Source of the DNA: Chitinophagaceae bacterium
GTDB lineage: Bacteria; Bacteroidota; Bacteroidia; Chitinophagales; Chitinophagaceae
Assembly: GCA_014379965.1 (NCBI GenBank)
Contig: JACMKU010000059.1
Location: 1-41,748 of the forward strand
DNA length: 41,748 nucleotides
Direction of reading: 5' to 3'
Shown here one piece after another: positions 7,613-16,041 of the stretch. How positions within the stretch are numbered: position 1 is the stretch's first letter; every line of letters begins with the position of its first letter. Position numbers and translations under genes: made by a program. Below the pieces are notes generated by a model that ran no database searches, was not told where the DNA came from, and worked only from the letters and a program-made list of their open reading frames with translations.

Positions 7613-10498
7613 TTATTTTTCGATGGCCTGGTAGATGGCATCCTGGATCTTTCCCCTGATCAGGAGTTGACCGAGACGCGGATTATCACGCGTTGGAGTT
7701 ACCCGGTTTGAAAGAAAGATGTATACAAGTTCCGTTTTGGGATCTACCCACACGCATGTGCCGGTGAAACCAGTATGACCGAATGCCTGTGGTGAAACGT
7801 TTACGGAAGGATAAGGTTCTTTCCTTGTTGCGTTGTCTTTCTCGGGCTTATCGAAACCAAGTCCTCTACGACTAACATTGCTGTGATAAGCAGTAAAATA
7901 CTTTATAGTCTCGGGTTTAAGATATCGCTCTCCATTGAACTCGCCTTCGTTTAGCAACATCTGATAGAGCATTGCCAGGTCATAGGCATTTGAAAAAAGG
8001 CCCGCGTGTCCAGCAACTCCACCGAACAGTGACGCTCCTTCATCATGTACATCACCCTGGATCGTTTGCCGACGGAAATGTTTCTCCGTCTCGGTGGGAA
8101 CGATGCGATCAACTACAAACCTAGCCCTCGGCTTATAACCGGTGGTGGTCATTGCAAGCCGGTTATAAAAATTTTTTTGAACGTATTCATCCAGACTCAT
8201 GCCCGACAATGCTTCTACTATTTTTCCAAGAAAAATGAAGTCGTTGTCGCTATAGGAATATTTATTGGCTGGTCCTACTGGACTTTTCAGGATGCGACTC
8301 ATGATGGTATCGTTCCAATCATTTCGCAGGTAAAGATTCTCCGCGACGCGGAGTGTATAACCTGGCTTCGACTTTTCACTATAAATAGCGGGGTTAGGAG
8401 TTCCGGTGGCGGAGTCGATGGTCTCCCTGTAGAAAGGTATGAAAGGAACGAGACCAGCCTGGTGAAGTAAGATGTCGTCGATCTGGAGGTTAGCCTTATC
8501 GGTGCCTCTCACAATCGGGAGATAATCACCGAGTCTTTTTTTTAGATTTAGTTTTCCTTCTTCATACAGTTTCATTACTGCTACAGTTGTCGCAGAGATC
8601 TTTGTCACAGAAGCCAGATCAAAGATGCTTTCAAGGTTCATCGGTTGGGGTGAATCATAAGCGAAACTCCCAAAAGCTTTGTGGTAGACGATATCGCCTT
8701 TGTGGACGGCCAGCACTACGCAACCGGGAAAAGCCTTTTTGGCAATGCCATCACTCACGATAGAATCGATTGTCTGGAATTTACTTTCTCTTAGTACAGG
8801 CATCGCAGGCTTTATGCCACCATATGCGATACCCTCACCGTATTTGATATTGCATACCGTGACGGGAAGCGTGCCCTTGGCGATGAACTTGCCTTCAAGC
8901 AGATCGGCAGCGACATTACGCGTGATGTCATCATCCTGGTAGCATGCAACGATGTTCTTTGCCGAACAAAAATTGGATGTGGCAAGTACATTACCGAAAA
9001 TGAACGTCGCGGGGTTGAATGTTTGCAGTTGATTAACGAGGTCTATGGCAGAAGCACTAATGTTGTAGTTATTTGAGGGGCGAAGGCTATACTCGTGCAC
9101 GCCAATGATCACGGCCTCGTAGTTGCCTTTTCGAATGTTGTCGATTAACTGACCCGATTCTTTGCTGCCATCTTTGTATGAGAAAAAGTAATTGTCCGCA
9201 TCCAGGTCTTCCTGTAGTCTCTTCGCGAAGTCATTCCCGTGAGCAGTACCTACGCCTACATACGCGATCTTCTTTTCGGTAGTTAGCGGAAGTGGGAAGG
9301 GTGGATTTTTTAAAACAGTAATCGTTTGTCTGGCCGTTTCGTACCTGATACTATTAGTCTTTGCATTCAGATCATTCAGCAGGTTCTCTGTCTCGATAGG
9401 CTTTAGCTGGTTAAGACCGAGTTCATACTTCGAGTTGAGGACCTTTCTAAGTTTGGAATCGATGTCTTTCCAACTGAGTCTTTTTTCCTTGATGGCCTGC
9501 TTCACCGCTGTGATAGTTTCGGCAACGCTTTCAGGGAGACAGAGCATATCATTACCGGCGATCAGTGCTTCTACGGCAATGGTTCCACCGGGAAAATATT
9601 TCGCGACTCCCTTCATCTCGAGAGCATCAGTGAAAGTAAGGCCATCATAACCCATCTTGTTCCTGAGGAGTTCCGTTACACTATTCTTTGAAATGGATGT
9701 GGCACGATTCGCAGTGTTGTCAATTGCGGGAATAAAGAGGTGAGCGATCATAACGCTCCCGACACCCGCTTTAAATATCGCCTGGAAGGGCATTAGTTCC
9801 AGTGAATCCAATTGCTCAAGTGTCTTGTTTACTACGGGAAGATCGAAGTGTGAATCGACATCTACATCACCATGACCTGGGAAGTGTTTTGCGCAGGCCA
9901 TGATGCCTGCGTCCTGCATCCCTTTCATATATGCTACACCGAATCTTGCGACCTTATTCTTATCCTCTCCAAAAGATCGATACCCAATCACTGGATTGTT
10001 AGGATTATTGTTGATATCGATTACGGGAGCATAGTTAACATGAATACCCAGTCGCTTGCATTGTTCGCCAACAGCGAGTCCCATTTCGTACACTACTTCA
10101 TCATTGGTCAATGCGCCGAGTGTTAGCTGGTACGGCATCTTCGTCACGCTGTCGAGCCTCATTCCAAGCCCCCACTCGCCATCGATGGTCACCATCAAGG
10201 GGGTCCGCGCTATGCGCTGGTAATAATTGGTAAGGTTGGCTTGTCTAACCGGTCCACCCTGGAAGAAACATAACGCACCTACATTATACTTAGTAATATC
10301 ATTTACGACTTTGGCAACGTGATCCGGTCCGAGGTTTGAGTGTGCGCGAATTACCATTAACTGGGATATCTTCTCATCATCACTCAGCGACCCGAAAACG
10401 CTATCGACCCATTTGGCCTGGCTAAGATTGCTCTTATACTGGGAGAACGATGAAACAGACGCGGACAGGAGAAGAAAGGCTACTAATAACTTTTTCAT
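7613..10498 (-). CDS. GH3 beta-N-acetylhexosaminidase fused to a beta-lactamase-fold esterase
   Basis: A 961-residue secreted fusion with signal peptide MKKLLVAFLLLSASVSSFSQ. The first half is a glycoside hydrolase family 3 (NagZ-like) domain with the general acid/base loop KHFPGHGDVDVDSH near residue 205 and the nucleophile motif FTDALEM near residue 285. The second half (about 580-955) is a class C beta-lactamase/CubicO-type serine hydrolase with SVTK (SxxK), YSDND (YxN-like) and HTGFTG. This two-enzyme chain is known in Bacteroidota and suggests peptidoglycan-fragment hydrolysis in the periplasm; the substrate of the esterase half is unknown. The gene lies alone on the minus strand, converging on ricT with no gap. 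Confidence 0.93.
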   Translation of the reverse strand: MKKLLVAFLLLSASVSSFSQYKSNLSQAKWVDSVFGSLSDDEKISQLMVIRAHSNLGPDHVAKVVNDITKYNVGALCFFQGGPVRQANLTNYYQRIARTPLMVTIDGEWGLGMRLDSVTKMPYQLTLGALTNDEVVYEMGLAVGEQCKRLGIHVNYAPVIDINNNPNNPVIGYRSFGEDKNKVARFGVAYMKGMQDAGIMACAKHFPGHGDVDVDSHFDLPVVNKTLEQLDSLELMPFQAIFKAGVGSVMIAHLFIPAIDNTANRATSISKNSVTELLRNKMGYDGLTFTDALEMKGVAKYFPGGTIAVEALIAGNDMLCLPESVAETITAVKQAIKEKRLSWKDIDSKLRKVLNSKYELGLNQLKPIETENLLNDLNAKTNSIRYETARQTITVLKNPPFPLPLTTEKKIAYVGVGTAHGNDFAKRLQEDLDADNYFFSYKDGSKESGQLIDNIRKGNYEAVIIGVHEYSLRPSNNYNISASAIDLVNQLQTFNPATFIFGNVLATSNFCSAKNIVACYQDDDITRNVAADLLEGKFIAKGTLPVTVCNIKYGEGIAYGGIKPAMPVLRESKFQTIDSIVSDGIAKKAFPGCVVLAVHKGDIVYHKAFGSFAYDSPQPMNLESIFDLASVTKISATTVAVMKLYEEGKLNLKKRLGDYLPIVRGTDKANLQIDDILLHQAGLVPFIPFYRETIDSATGTPNPAIYSEKSKPGYTLRVAENLYLRNDWNDTIMSRILKSPVGPANKYSYSDNDFIFLGKIVEALSGMSLDEYVQKNFYNRLAMTTTGYKPRARFVVDRIVPTETEKHFRRQTIQGDVHDEGASLFGGVAGHAGLFSNAYDLAMLYQMLLNEGEFNGERYLKPETIKYFTAYHSNVSRRGLGFDKPEKDNATRKEPYPSVNVSPQAFGHTGFTGTCVWVDPKTELVYIFLSNRVTPTRDNPRLGQLLIRGKIQDAIYQAIEK

Positions 10499-10637
10499 GT
10501 CGCTGAATTATTGCGACACAAGTTAACATAATCAGCACTTATTGGCTACCGGTAATTCGGTAAAATCTGCGGCAGTGCAGATTTTTCACATTTCCCTAAT
10601 GAGGATACGGATGTCATGCGGCGCAGTCTCATTTCCT

Positions 10638-10776
10638 GTTTCTCGCTCTGTTCTTGTTCCTGTTTCTGTTTTAATTTCTTTACCTACTCCTGTCAAGAGT
10701 GAGGAAACAGAAACAGGAACAGAAACAGAAACAGGAACAGGAACAGAAACAGAAAACAGGAACAGAGCGAGAAACA
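10638..10776. repeat. Hexamer-repeat inverted repeat (gaaaca/ggaaca type)
   Basis: The right arm, from 10704, is about 12 units of period 6 (gaaaca or ggaaca, one unit with an extra base), ending in gagcga. The left arm, 10638-10672, is its reverse complement. The outer 16 bases pair perfectly (10638-10653 with 10760-10775), and the next 19 pair with one bulge. The same word and the same agagcgag flank recur at 14496-14544 and 37111-37202. Confidence 0.85.
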
Positions 10777-10787
10777 AAGCGGGCCTG

Positions 10788-10812
10788 CCCGCCGTGGCGA
10801 AGCGAAGGCGGG
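10788..10812. repeat. GC-rich short palindrome
   Basis: CCCGCC at 10788-10793 pairs with GGCGGG at 10807-10812 around a 13-base loop. It sits immediately after the hexamer tract. From memory it resembles short extragenic palindromes seen in other bacterial genomes; I cannot confirm copy number from this window. Confidence 0.45.
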
Positions 10813-10847
10813 AGCGAGGGGCAGCTTAGCGATGCTGGCAAATCCCG

Positions 10848-10867
10848 TATTTTTGAGGCTGAAGGAG
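10848..10867 (+). promoter_or_regulatory. mutL -7 box and ribosome binding site
   Basis: TATTTTTG (10848-10855) is a perfect TAnnTTTG match. AAGGAG at 10862-10867 lies 8 bases before the GTG at 10876. A good Shine-Dalgarno site is rare in this window and decides the start of mutL. Confidence 0.6.
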
Positions 10868-10875
10868 AAGTTATT

Positions 10876-12699
10876 GTGCCTGATAAAATTTTTTTACTGC
10901 CAGATAATATCGCCAACCAGATTGCCGCTGGTGAGGTCATTCAACGTCCGGCCAGTGCCGTTAAAGAGTTGCTCGAGAACGCAGTAGACGCTGGCGCTAC
11001 GGAGATCAGGCTTTTTGTACAAGACGCCGGAAAATCACTGATCCAGGTCATCGACAATGGCATCGGCATGAGTGAGACTGATGCGCGCATGTGCTTTGAG
11101 CGCCATGCCACTTCCAAGATCCGAAACATTGACGATCTCTTCCATATCAAGACGATGGGTTTCAGAGGCGAGGCGCTGGCCTCCATCGCTGCAGTAGCGC
11201 AGGTGGAGGTAAAGACAAAACGCCCAGAGGATGAAACTGGGGTATACATCGAGATTGAGAATAGTTCCGTGAAGAAACAGGAGCCAGTTGCTTCTCCAAC
11301 AGGAACAAGCATAGCGATGAAGAACCTGTTTTTTAATGTTCCAGCCAGGAGGAATTTCCTGAAGAGCAATGCTGCCGAGATGCGTCACATCGTAGATGAA
11401 TTCACGAGAGTTGCCCTCTCATTCCCGACTATATTCTTTTCACTCACTGCCAACGGTCAACAGCTTTTTCATCTCGAGGCCGGAAGCCTGAAGCAACGCA
11501 TCGTGCAGTTGCTCGGAACTAATTATACCGCCAGGCTTGTCACCGTAAAAGAAGAGACGGACTATATGAATATCTATGGTTTCGTAGGTAAACCGGATAC
11601 TGCGAAGAAGACCAGAGGTGATCAGTATTTCTTTGTCAATAATCGCTTCATCAAGAGTGCATATCTCAACCACGCGGTAATGAACGCCTACCAGGAAATG
11701 ATCCCGAGCGATAGTTTTCCTATGTATGTGCTGTTCATCGACCTCGATCCTACGCAGGTAGATGTGAATGTACATCCAACGAAGCAAGAGATAAAGTTTG
11801 AAGATGAGAAGATCATCTACGCATTTGTACAGGCAGCCGTGAAGCATGCTCTTGCTCAGTTCAGCGTGACGCCAACACTCGATTTCGATCTCGATGCGAG
11901 TATTCAGCAACTATCTTCCATACAACAACCTTTCACAGAAGAAAGGCGCTCGGCTGCAGCGGCCACTTCACTTTATAAAGGGTTTACTCAAAAGCACCAG
12001 GCCCATTTCATTGAGTCGTCGGAGAGGACAGAGTTAAAGCATTGGAAAAATTACCAGGATCAACAGTTCAGCGAGGCAGGATTAGGCGCCGGTCCTGACA
12101 TTACAAATAAGAATAGCGGACCGGTATTGTCGGAGGACGTGGAATTATCCCAACTATTAAATACCTATATCATTCTCCCTTCTCAAAATGGTTTCCTCCT
12201 AATACACCAGCAGGCGGCACATGAGAGGGTTTTGTACGAACAATTGGACGCTGCCAGTCACGGTAAACCCATTGCCACACAGAGGAGCATGTTTCCGATC
12301 ACGCTGGAGCTTGCACCGGCTGATGCAATACTACTCGGAGAATTGACAAATGATCTGCAGGAGTTAGGATACAGTATCGAACCATTTGGAAAAAATAGCT
12401 TCGTGATACAGGGAACGCCAGCAGATCTCGAGCATGGCAACGAAAAGAATATTATTGACACCATTCTCGAACAATACAAGCATTTCAATAGTGAGCTTAA
12501 ATTATCCAGGAGGGAGAAACTCGTGCGCTCCGTAGCGAGGCAGCAGGCGACAAAGGCCGGTACGAGATTGACTGAGCGAGAAATGCGACAGTTGTTAGCG
12601 GACCTGTTTCAATGCAAACAACCCAATTCAACGCCGGACGGCAGTCCGATCTATCACGAATTCAGCGCCGATCAGCTAGGTAGAATGTTTGGCAGGTAA
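10876..12699 (+). CDS. mutL: DNA mismatch repair protein MutL
   Basis: MutL is the ATP-dependent coordinator of mismatch repair. I place the start at GTG 10876, giving 607 residues beginning VPDKIFLLPDNIANQIAAGE. This matches the family N-terminus and has AAGGAG at the right spacing. The longer open frame back to 10699 only translates the hexamer repeat. GHKL ATPase motifs are clear: ELLENAVDAGAT, DNGIGM, GFRGEALASI. The C-terminal endonuclease signatures are degraded: DQHA(x2)E(x4)E reads HQQAAHERVLYE, the ACHxAI-type motif reads ARQQATKAG, and the CPHGRP motif reads TPDGSP. So this MutL probably lacks nicking activity. It converges on the short anti-sigma-like gene with a 4-base gap. Confidence 0.95.
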   Translation: MPDKIFLLPDNIANQIAAGEVIQRPASAVKELLENAVDAGATEIRLFVQDAGKSLIQVIDNGIGMSETDARMCFERHATSKIRNIDDLFHIKTMGFRGEALASIAAVAQVEVKTKRPEDETGVYIEIENSSVKKQEPVASPTGTSIAMKNLFFNVPARRNFLKSNAAEMRHIVDEFTRVALSFPTIFFSLTANGQQLFHLEAGSLKQRIVQLLGTNYTARLVTVKEETDYMNIYGFVGKPDTAKKTRGDQYFFVNNRFIKSAYLNHAVMNAYQEMIPSDSFPMYVLFIDLDPTQVDVNVHPTKQEIKFEDEKIIYAFVQAAVKHALAQFSVTPTLDFDLDASIQQLSSIQQPFTEERRSAAAATSLYKGFTQKHQAHFIESSERTELKHWKNYQDQQFSEAGLGAGPDITNKNSGPVLSEDVELSQLLNTYIILPSQNGFLLIHQQAAHERVLYEQLDAASHGKPIATQRSMFPITLELAPADAILLGELTNDLQELGYSIEPFGKNSFVIQGTPADLEHGNEKNIIDTILEQYKHFNSELKLSRREKLVRSVARQQATKAGTRLTEREMRQLLADLFQCKQPNSTPDGSPIYHEFSADQLGRMFGR

Positions 12700-12703
12700 A
12701 TTA

Positions 12704-13297
12704 TTAGAAAGCCCTCCGCCTTGGTGTCGTTTCTACAACCTCTGGAACTGCAATAACAGAATCTTTCACGGCTGGTACTATAATCATCATTGTCATCACC
12801 TGGCTAGAAGTATCCTTTGCTGTGGCACGGGTAACTAATATGCTGGCGTTACCATTCGTCTTATCGGAAATCTTAGCACGTTTAGTTTTGGCCTTATGAG
12901 TAGATTCTTTTCCCAATGAACCGTTTATGGTTGTTGGGGTTGGGGCATTCGTTATTTGCGCCTCGGGTGTAACAGTCGGTAAATCCGGTGTAGTGGTAGC
13001 GACTACGGCGCTATGGGATTCTACATTTATGGTAGAAGAATTTTCAGTTGTTGGAATAGGCGATTGTTGCTGGTGCATGAAATAGCCAGTGGCTGCGGCA
13101 CCAAGACAGAATAACATAAGTGTAAACATGCCGGCGCGGGAAAGGAACCAGAGCCACCATTTACGCTTTTTCTTTTCCGGCATTTTCCTGTCGAGTATGA
13201 CCTTCATTTCCTTCCATGTACTATTCCTGTCTGTGGAAACTAATTCGCTGAACTTATTATTGATCAGCTCTCCGTATGTATTGTTATTACTTGCCAT
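12704..13297 (-). CDS. Short anti-sigma-like inner-membrane protein (barrel-less paralogue)
   Basis: A 197-residue protein. The cytoplasmic N-terminus (1-45) contains STWKEMKVILD. One transmembrane helix covers about 47-73, and a Ser/Thr/Pro-rich periplasmic tail follows. The N-terminal motif closely resembles MAWEDMKRRLD in the larger protein at 14554-16041, which occupies the same position after a paralogous sigma gene. I infer an anti-sigma role from that parallel and from the 11-base overlap with the sigma gene upstream. Unlike the paralogue it has no beta-barrel and stops 4 bases from the convergent mutL stop, so it may be a shortened form. Confidence 0.7.
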   Translation of the reverse strand: MASNNNTYGELINNKFSELVSTDRNSTWKEMKVILDRKMPEKKKRKWWLWFLSRAGMFTLMLFCLGAAATGYFMHQQQSPIPTTENSSTINVESHSAVVATTTPDLPTVTPEAQITNAPTPTTINGSLGKESTHKAKTKRAKISDKTNGNASILVTRATAKDTSSQVMTMMIIVPAVKDSVIAVPEVVETTPRRRAF

Positions 13298-13853
13298 TAA
13301 AAAAAATAGTTCTTTTTTCGAAACAGATAGTTAATTGCTTTTTTGCTTCACTAAGATGCCATTTACTGGTGCCTTCGCTAATGTCCAGTAGCTGGGAAAT
13401 TTCTTTGTGTTTATATCCCTCTATAACGTAGAGATTGAACACTGCGGCGGCCATTTCTGGCAATTGCTTAAGGAAATACAAGATCTCCTCTGCCGATTTA
13501 TCAATGATCGTTTCAGGTTGTATCGTCGGTTCGTTGGACTCTGTCCATTCTACTGTCGACACTTCCAGTTTCTTTTTTCTTAAGAAATCGATCGCGGTTC
13601 TCACCATGATCGTGTGTATCCAGGTATAAAGGGCCGATTTTCCAATATCATAGTTGCCTATGTGTTGAAACACCTTAAGCAGGCCTTCATGTAAGACTTC
13701 AATAGCATCTTCTTCGTTCTTGGTATAACGATAACAAAGCGCCATCATGGGATTGTAAAATCGCTTGTACAGTTGTTCCTGCGCCTTTCGATCGTTGGCG
13801 ACACAACCGGCCACAAGCTGGTAGTCAGGTATGACATTTTCAGGTACAGACAT
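13287..13853 (-). CDS. ECF-type RNA polymerase sigma factor
   Basis: A 188-residue sigma-70-family protein with only regions 2 and 4. Region 2 includes CYRYTKNEEDAIEVLHEG and TWIHTIMVRTAIDFLRKKK (-10 recognition and melting). Region 4 has LPEMAAAVFNLYVIEGYKH followed by the helix-turn-helix ISQLLDISEGTSKWHLSEAK. Its 3' end overlaps the start of the putative anti-sigma gene by 11 bases, the usual layout of a sigma/anti-sigma pair. It has its own promoter. Similar in length and sequence to the sigma factor at 16038-16622, so the two are paralogues. Confidence 0.92.
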   Translation of the reverse strand: MSVPENVIPDYQLVAGCVANDRKAQEQLYKRFYNPMMALCYRYTKNEEDAIEVLHEGLLKVFQHIGNYDIGKSALYTWIHTIMVRTAIDFLRKKKLEVSTVEWTESNEPTIQPETIIDKSAEEILYFLKQLPEMAAAVFNLYVIEGYKHKEISQLLDISEGTSKWHLSEAKKQLTICFEKRTIFFNGK

Positions 13854-13880
13854 TCTTCGCAGGGTTCGGATGATGAAAGA

Positions 13881-13896
13881 CTGTTGAGTTCAACAG
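13881..13896. promoter_or_regulatory. 16-base near-palindrome in the sigma leader
   Basis: CTGTTGA and TCAACAG flank a 2-base centre, between the likely transcription start and the ATG of the ECF sigma gene (13853, minus strand). It could be an operator or a small leader hairpin. Only the symmetry is seen. Confidence 0.35.
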
Positions 13897-13905
13897 TAAT
13901 TACTG

Positions 13906-13936
13906 CAAAAGTAAAGTCAATTTACCATGAATGCAA
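13906..13936 (-). promoter_or_regulatory. Promoter of the ECF sigma factor gene at 13287-13853
   Basis: On the minus strand: TTG at 13936-13934, a 20-base spacer, and TACTTTTG at 13913-13906, a perfect TAnnTTTG. Expected transcription starts near 13899, giving a leader of about 45 bases. One of the best promoter matches in the window. It looks like a housekeeping promoter, so the sigma gene need not depend on autoactivation. Confidence 0.7.
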
Positions 13937-14007
13937 TAGTAGATCTACTAACAAGCACTCAAAGAACAAGCTTACATAAGACACTTTACTTCACAGAAAT
14001 AGATTCT

Positions 14008-14046
14008 TAAAAAAAGGTCTGCGGCCGTCGGTCGACGACCGCAGAC
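14008..14046 (-). terminator. Leftward Rho-independent terminator
   Basis: Stem 14017-14024 with 14039-14046 (8 pairs), one mismatch, then 5 more pairs (14026-14030 with 14033-14037) around a 2-base loop. A run of seven A on the plus strand at 14009-14015 becomes the T-run on the minus strand. It lies about 500 bases beyond the stop of the gene at 14554 and upstream of the other sigma promoter, insulating the two cassettes. Confidence 0.8.
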
Positions 14047-14495
14047 AAGGGACTAAGGTTATAAGAGAAAAGAAAAATTCAATTTTTGGTGGTTAATCAA
14101 AGGTGGTAGCTTTTCAGTGGAAGTAAGGATCTTAAATGTGTGTAAACATTAACTCATGGGCATTGATTTTGGTTTTAGTTCGGTTAAATAATGGATTGTC
14201 ATTTTCAATGAACATTACGACTTATCATGGGTACGGATAAAAACGGGTATTACAGATTGATAAGTAATATGCCATTGTTGGTTTTCATAATTGGACAATG
14301 ATCTTTCATCGGATTGGAATCGTGGTTCATCAAGGGTTGGATACGGGCTTCGAAGGATATTGGTCGGTGTTCTGTAGGATTGGATTTCTAACTGCTCTAT
14401 TAAGTTATACGGGGGCGGAGAGGGAAGGGTTGGTGATTGGCGGTATTTTTTTTAAGAAAGATTCTTTGTTATTTAGAATCAGTGGATTATAGAAT

Positions 14496-14544
14496 GAGAA
14501 ACAGAGCGGGAGCGAGGACGTACCCCGCTCCCGCTCTGTTTCTC
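14496..14544. repeat. Perfect 19-pair hairpin (gaaacagagcg type)
   Basis: 14496-14514 and 14526-14544 are exact reverse complements around an 11-base loop, starting 10 bases past the stop of the barrel-type anti-sigma gene. There is no T-run on either side, so it is not a classic terminator. The arm shares GAAACAGAGCG-type words with the repeats near mutL and psd. Confidence 0.85.
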
Positions 14545-14553
14545 GCTCTCCTC

Positions 14554-16041
14554 CTACATCCTCCCCTTACGGGACCTCCACAACTCATATCGTAGAAACA
14601 ACTGCAGCGATTGATTCCGTTCCTCCCTCAGTTGTCCACCCGGGAGCGTGAATTTGAGATAAGGCTGTAGTCCAAAGGAATAACGAGCACCTACTGCAAA
14701 TCTCTTCCACCTGAACTGCGTCTCGACCACAGCCTGGAAATAGGATTTTGCAAAATTGGAGTCGGACTCGCTTGACTTTAAGATGACGCCTTTGCTAATG
14801 ATACTATCCGTCTGAGAAGAATTGTTTCTCTGGTTGACATCCCTCTCGGAAATTGCACTGTTAAATTTGTTCCATACCAAACCAGTTCCGATAGACCAGT
14901 CCTTCATGATGAAATAATTAAACGTGAGAGGTAACTGGTGATAAAATGTCTTCTTGAGTTTGGTCGACGTAGTAGTGGTGACCGTACCGAATGTATCTGA
15001 AACTATTTCCTCACCGTATACAAACTCGCGGTTGTATTGTGGTGCGCCATACCTGAATTCCGAATGTATGAACCACGCATCTCCTTTGTACATTCGGAAA
15101 TATACCGACGGCACATAGTCCGCTAAGGAGCCCTTTCTTCCGGCCGAGTTGTAGGGGGTTAATTTTTGTCCAGCAATCGGTAGCAGTTGATGCACACCTA
15201 TTCCAGCACCGAAAAATATTTCCTTCTTTTTTGCTGTGTCTTTCTTTTGCGCCGGCTTCTCAGCAACCGGGGGAGTCAACGTAGTATCAGGTCGTTTGCT
15301 CGATAGAGCGACGGTATCAACTTTTTTGGTATCGTCCAAGTTCTGTCTTACCGTGTCTCTGCTTGTCGATGCTACAGGCGTATTTGTAATTGGCTCGTGC
15401 GACGGATTCTCTATGAGTGTAGATGGTTTAGTCGGAACCTTAATATCCGATCTGTTATCATCAACCAATCCGGTAATCTTCTTCTGATTAGGGTTTCTCC
15501 TTTTATCTGTTTTTTTCGTAGCGACCTTTTTTCCATTCGTTGTCCGTACTGTCGCCTTGCCTTTAGCAGCGGATCCCCTCGGGGGAGCTTGTACTTCAAT
15601 ATCTATTGATGAGGGCGTGACCTTGGGAACGCGTTCATTGTTGTGCTGTTCAGTCGTTCCTGGCTTCGAATGCGAAACACTGGAATCAATTGGTGTCGCA
15701 GTATCACCTTTAATAACCAGAGCATTGCTGGCTGGCGAGTTGCGTGAAGTATCAGTCGACTTCTTCGTGCCTTGTTCAGTTTCATCTTTGGTGATGCTCT
15801 TAGTTTCCTGATCACTCCTCCACAATTTGTCTGGCCTAACGATCCACCAGCCTAAGGCGATTACGAGCAGGCCAATGAGTCCCCACATACCGCAGCCAGT
15901 TAACCAGAAAGGAACAATAGGAGGATTATCATCCTCGTCCAGCCTGCGCTTCATGTCCTCCCATGCCATGTCCTCATCGGGCACGGGAAGGTTGTCCCAT
16001 TGCTTTGCCAATTTATCCTCGTATGGTAAACGATCACTCAT
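14554..16041 (-). CDS. Dual-membrane anti-sigma-like protein: cytoplasmic domain, TM helix, long linker, outer-membrane beta-barrel
   Basis: A 495-residue protein with four parts. Residues 1-43: charged cytoplasmic region with MAWEDMKRRLD. Residues about 44-68: a single transmembrane helix. Residues about 70-270: a Ser/Thr/Lys/Pro-rich, presumably unfolded linker. Residues about 275-495: alternating beta-strands with aromatic girdles (FFGAGIGVHQLLP, GDAWFIHSEFRYGAPQYN, QLPLTFNYFIMKDWSIGTG), typical of an outer-membrane barrel. There is no signal peptide. The start overlaps the sigma gene stop by 4 bases. This is the architecture of the dual membrane-spanning anti-sigma factors (Dma) reported in Bacteroides thetaiotaomicron, so it probably relays outer-membrane state to the sigma factor. 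The relationship is inferred from layout. Confidence 0.85.
   Translation of the reverse strand: MSDRLPYEDKLAKQWDNLPVPDEDMAWEDMKRRLDEDDNPPIVPFWLTGCGMWGLIGLLVIALGWWIVRPDKLWRSDQETKSITKDETEQGTKKSTDTSRNSPASNALVIKGDTATPIDSSVSHSKPGTTEQHNNERVPKVTPSSIDIEVQAPPRGSAAKGKATVRTTNGKKVATKKTDKRRNPNQKKITGLVDDNRSDIKVPTKPSTLIENPSHEPITNTPVASTSRDTVRQNLDDTKKVDTVALSSKRPDTTLTPPVAEKPAQKKDTAKKKEIFFGAGIGVHQLLPIAGQKLTPYNSAGRKGSLADYVPSVYFRMYKGDAWFIHSEFRYGAPQYNREFVYGEEIVSDTFGTVTTTTSTKLKKTFYHQLPLTFNYFIMKDWSIGTGLVWNKFNSAISERDVNQRNNSSQTDSIISKGVILKSSESDSNFAKSYFQAVVETQFRWKRFAVGARYSFGLQPYLKFTLPGGQLREERNQSLQLFLRYELWRSRKGRM

Larger units (their letters stand above)
10499..10875. other. Divergent gap between the GH3 fusion and mutL, dominated by a hexamer hairpin
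   Basis: Contents: the short upstream region of the GH3 gene; a long imperfect hairpin built from 6-base units (10638-10776); a GC-rich 6-pair hairpin (10788-10793 with 10807-10812) in a sequence resembling dispersed bacterial palindromes; and the mutL -7 box and ribosome binding site. The open frame running from 10699 into mutL is a by-product of the repeat. Confidence 0.7.
13937..14553. other. Long gap between the two sigma cassettes
   Basis: About 600 bases with no credible gene on either strand. A leftward terminator lies at 14008-14046. The 450 bases from 14047 to 14495 are non-repetitive and hold nothing I recognise; the frame at 14298-14492 has no family features or promoter. A perfect 19-pair hairpin lies at 14496-14544. 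The whole gap could be a long 3' untranslated region of the barrel-type anti-sigma gene. Confidence 0.5.

Noticed and set aside
7233..7634. Overlapping frames across the RicT tail
   Set aside because: They are shadows of the low-complexity GGQGQ-rich coding DNA.
10699..10875. A 59-residue N-terminal extension of MutL
   Set aside because: It translates the hexamer repeat and GC-rich palindrome (Lys/Gln/Glu repeats). The family N-terminus, AAGGAG and -7 box all place the start at 10876.
14298..14492. 64-codon frame in the sigma gap
   Set aside because: No promoter, no recognisable domain, and it ends at the hairpin; probably chance.
14496..14544. Perfect hairpin as a Rho-independent terminator
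   Set aside because: There is no T-run on either strand after the stem.
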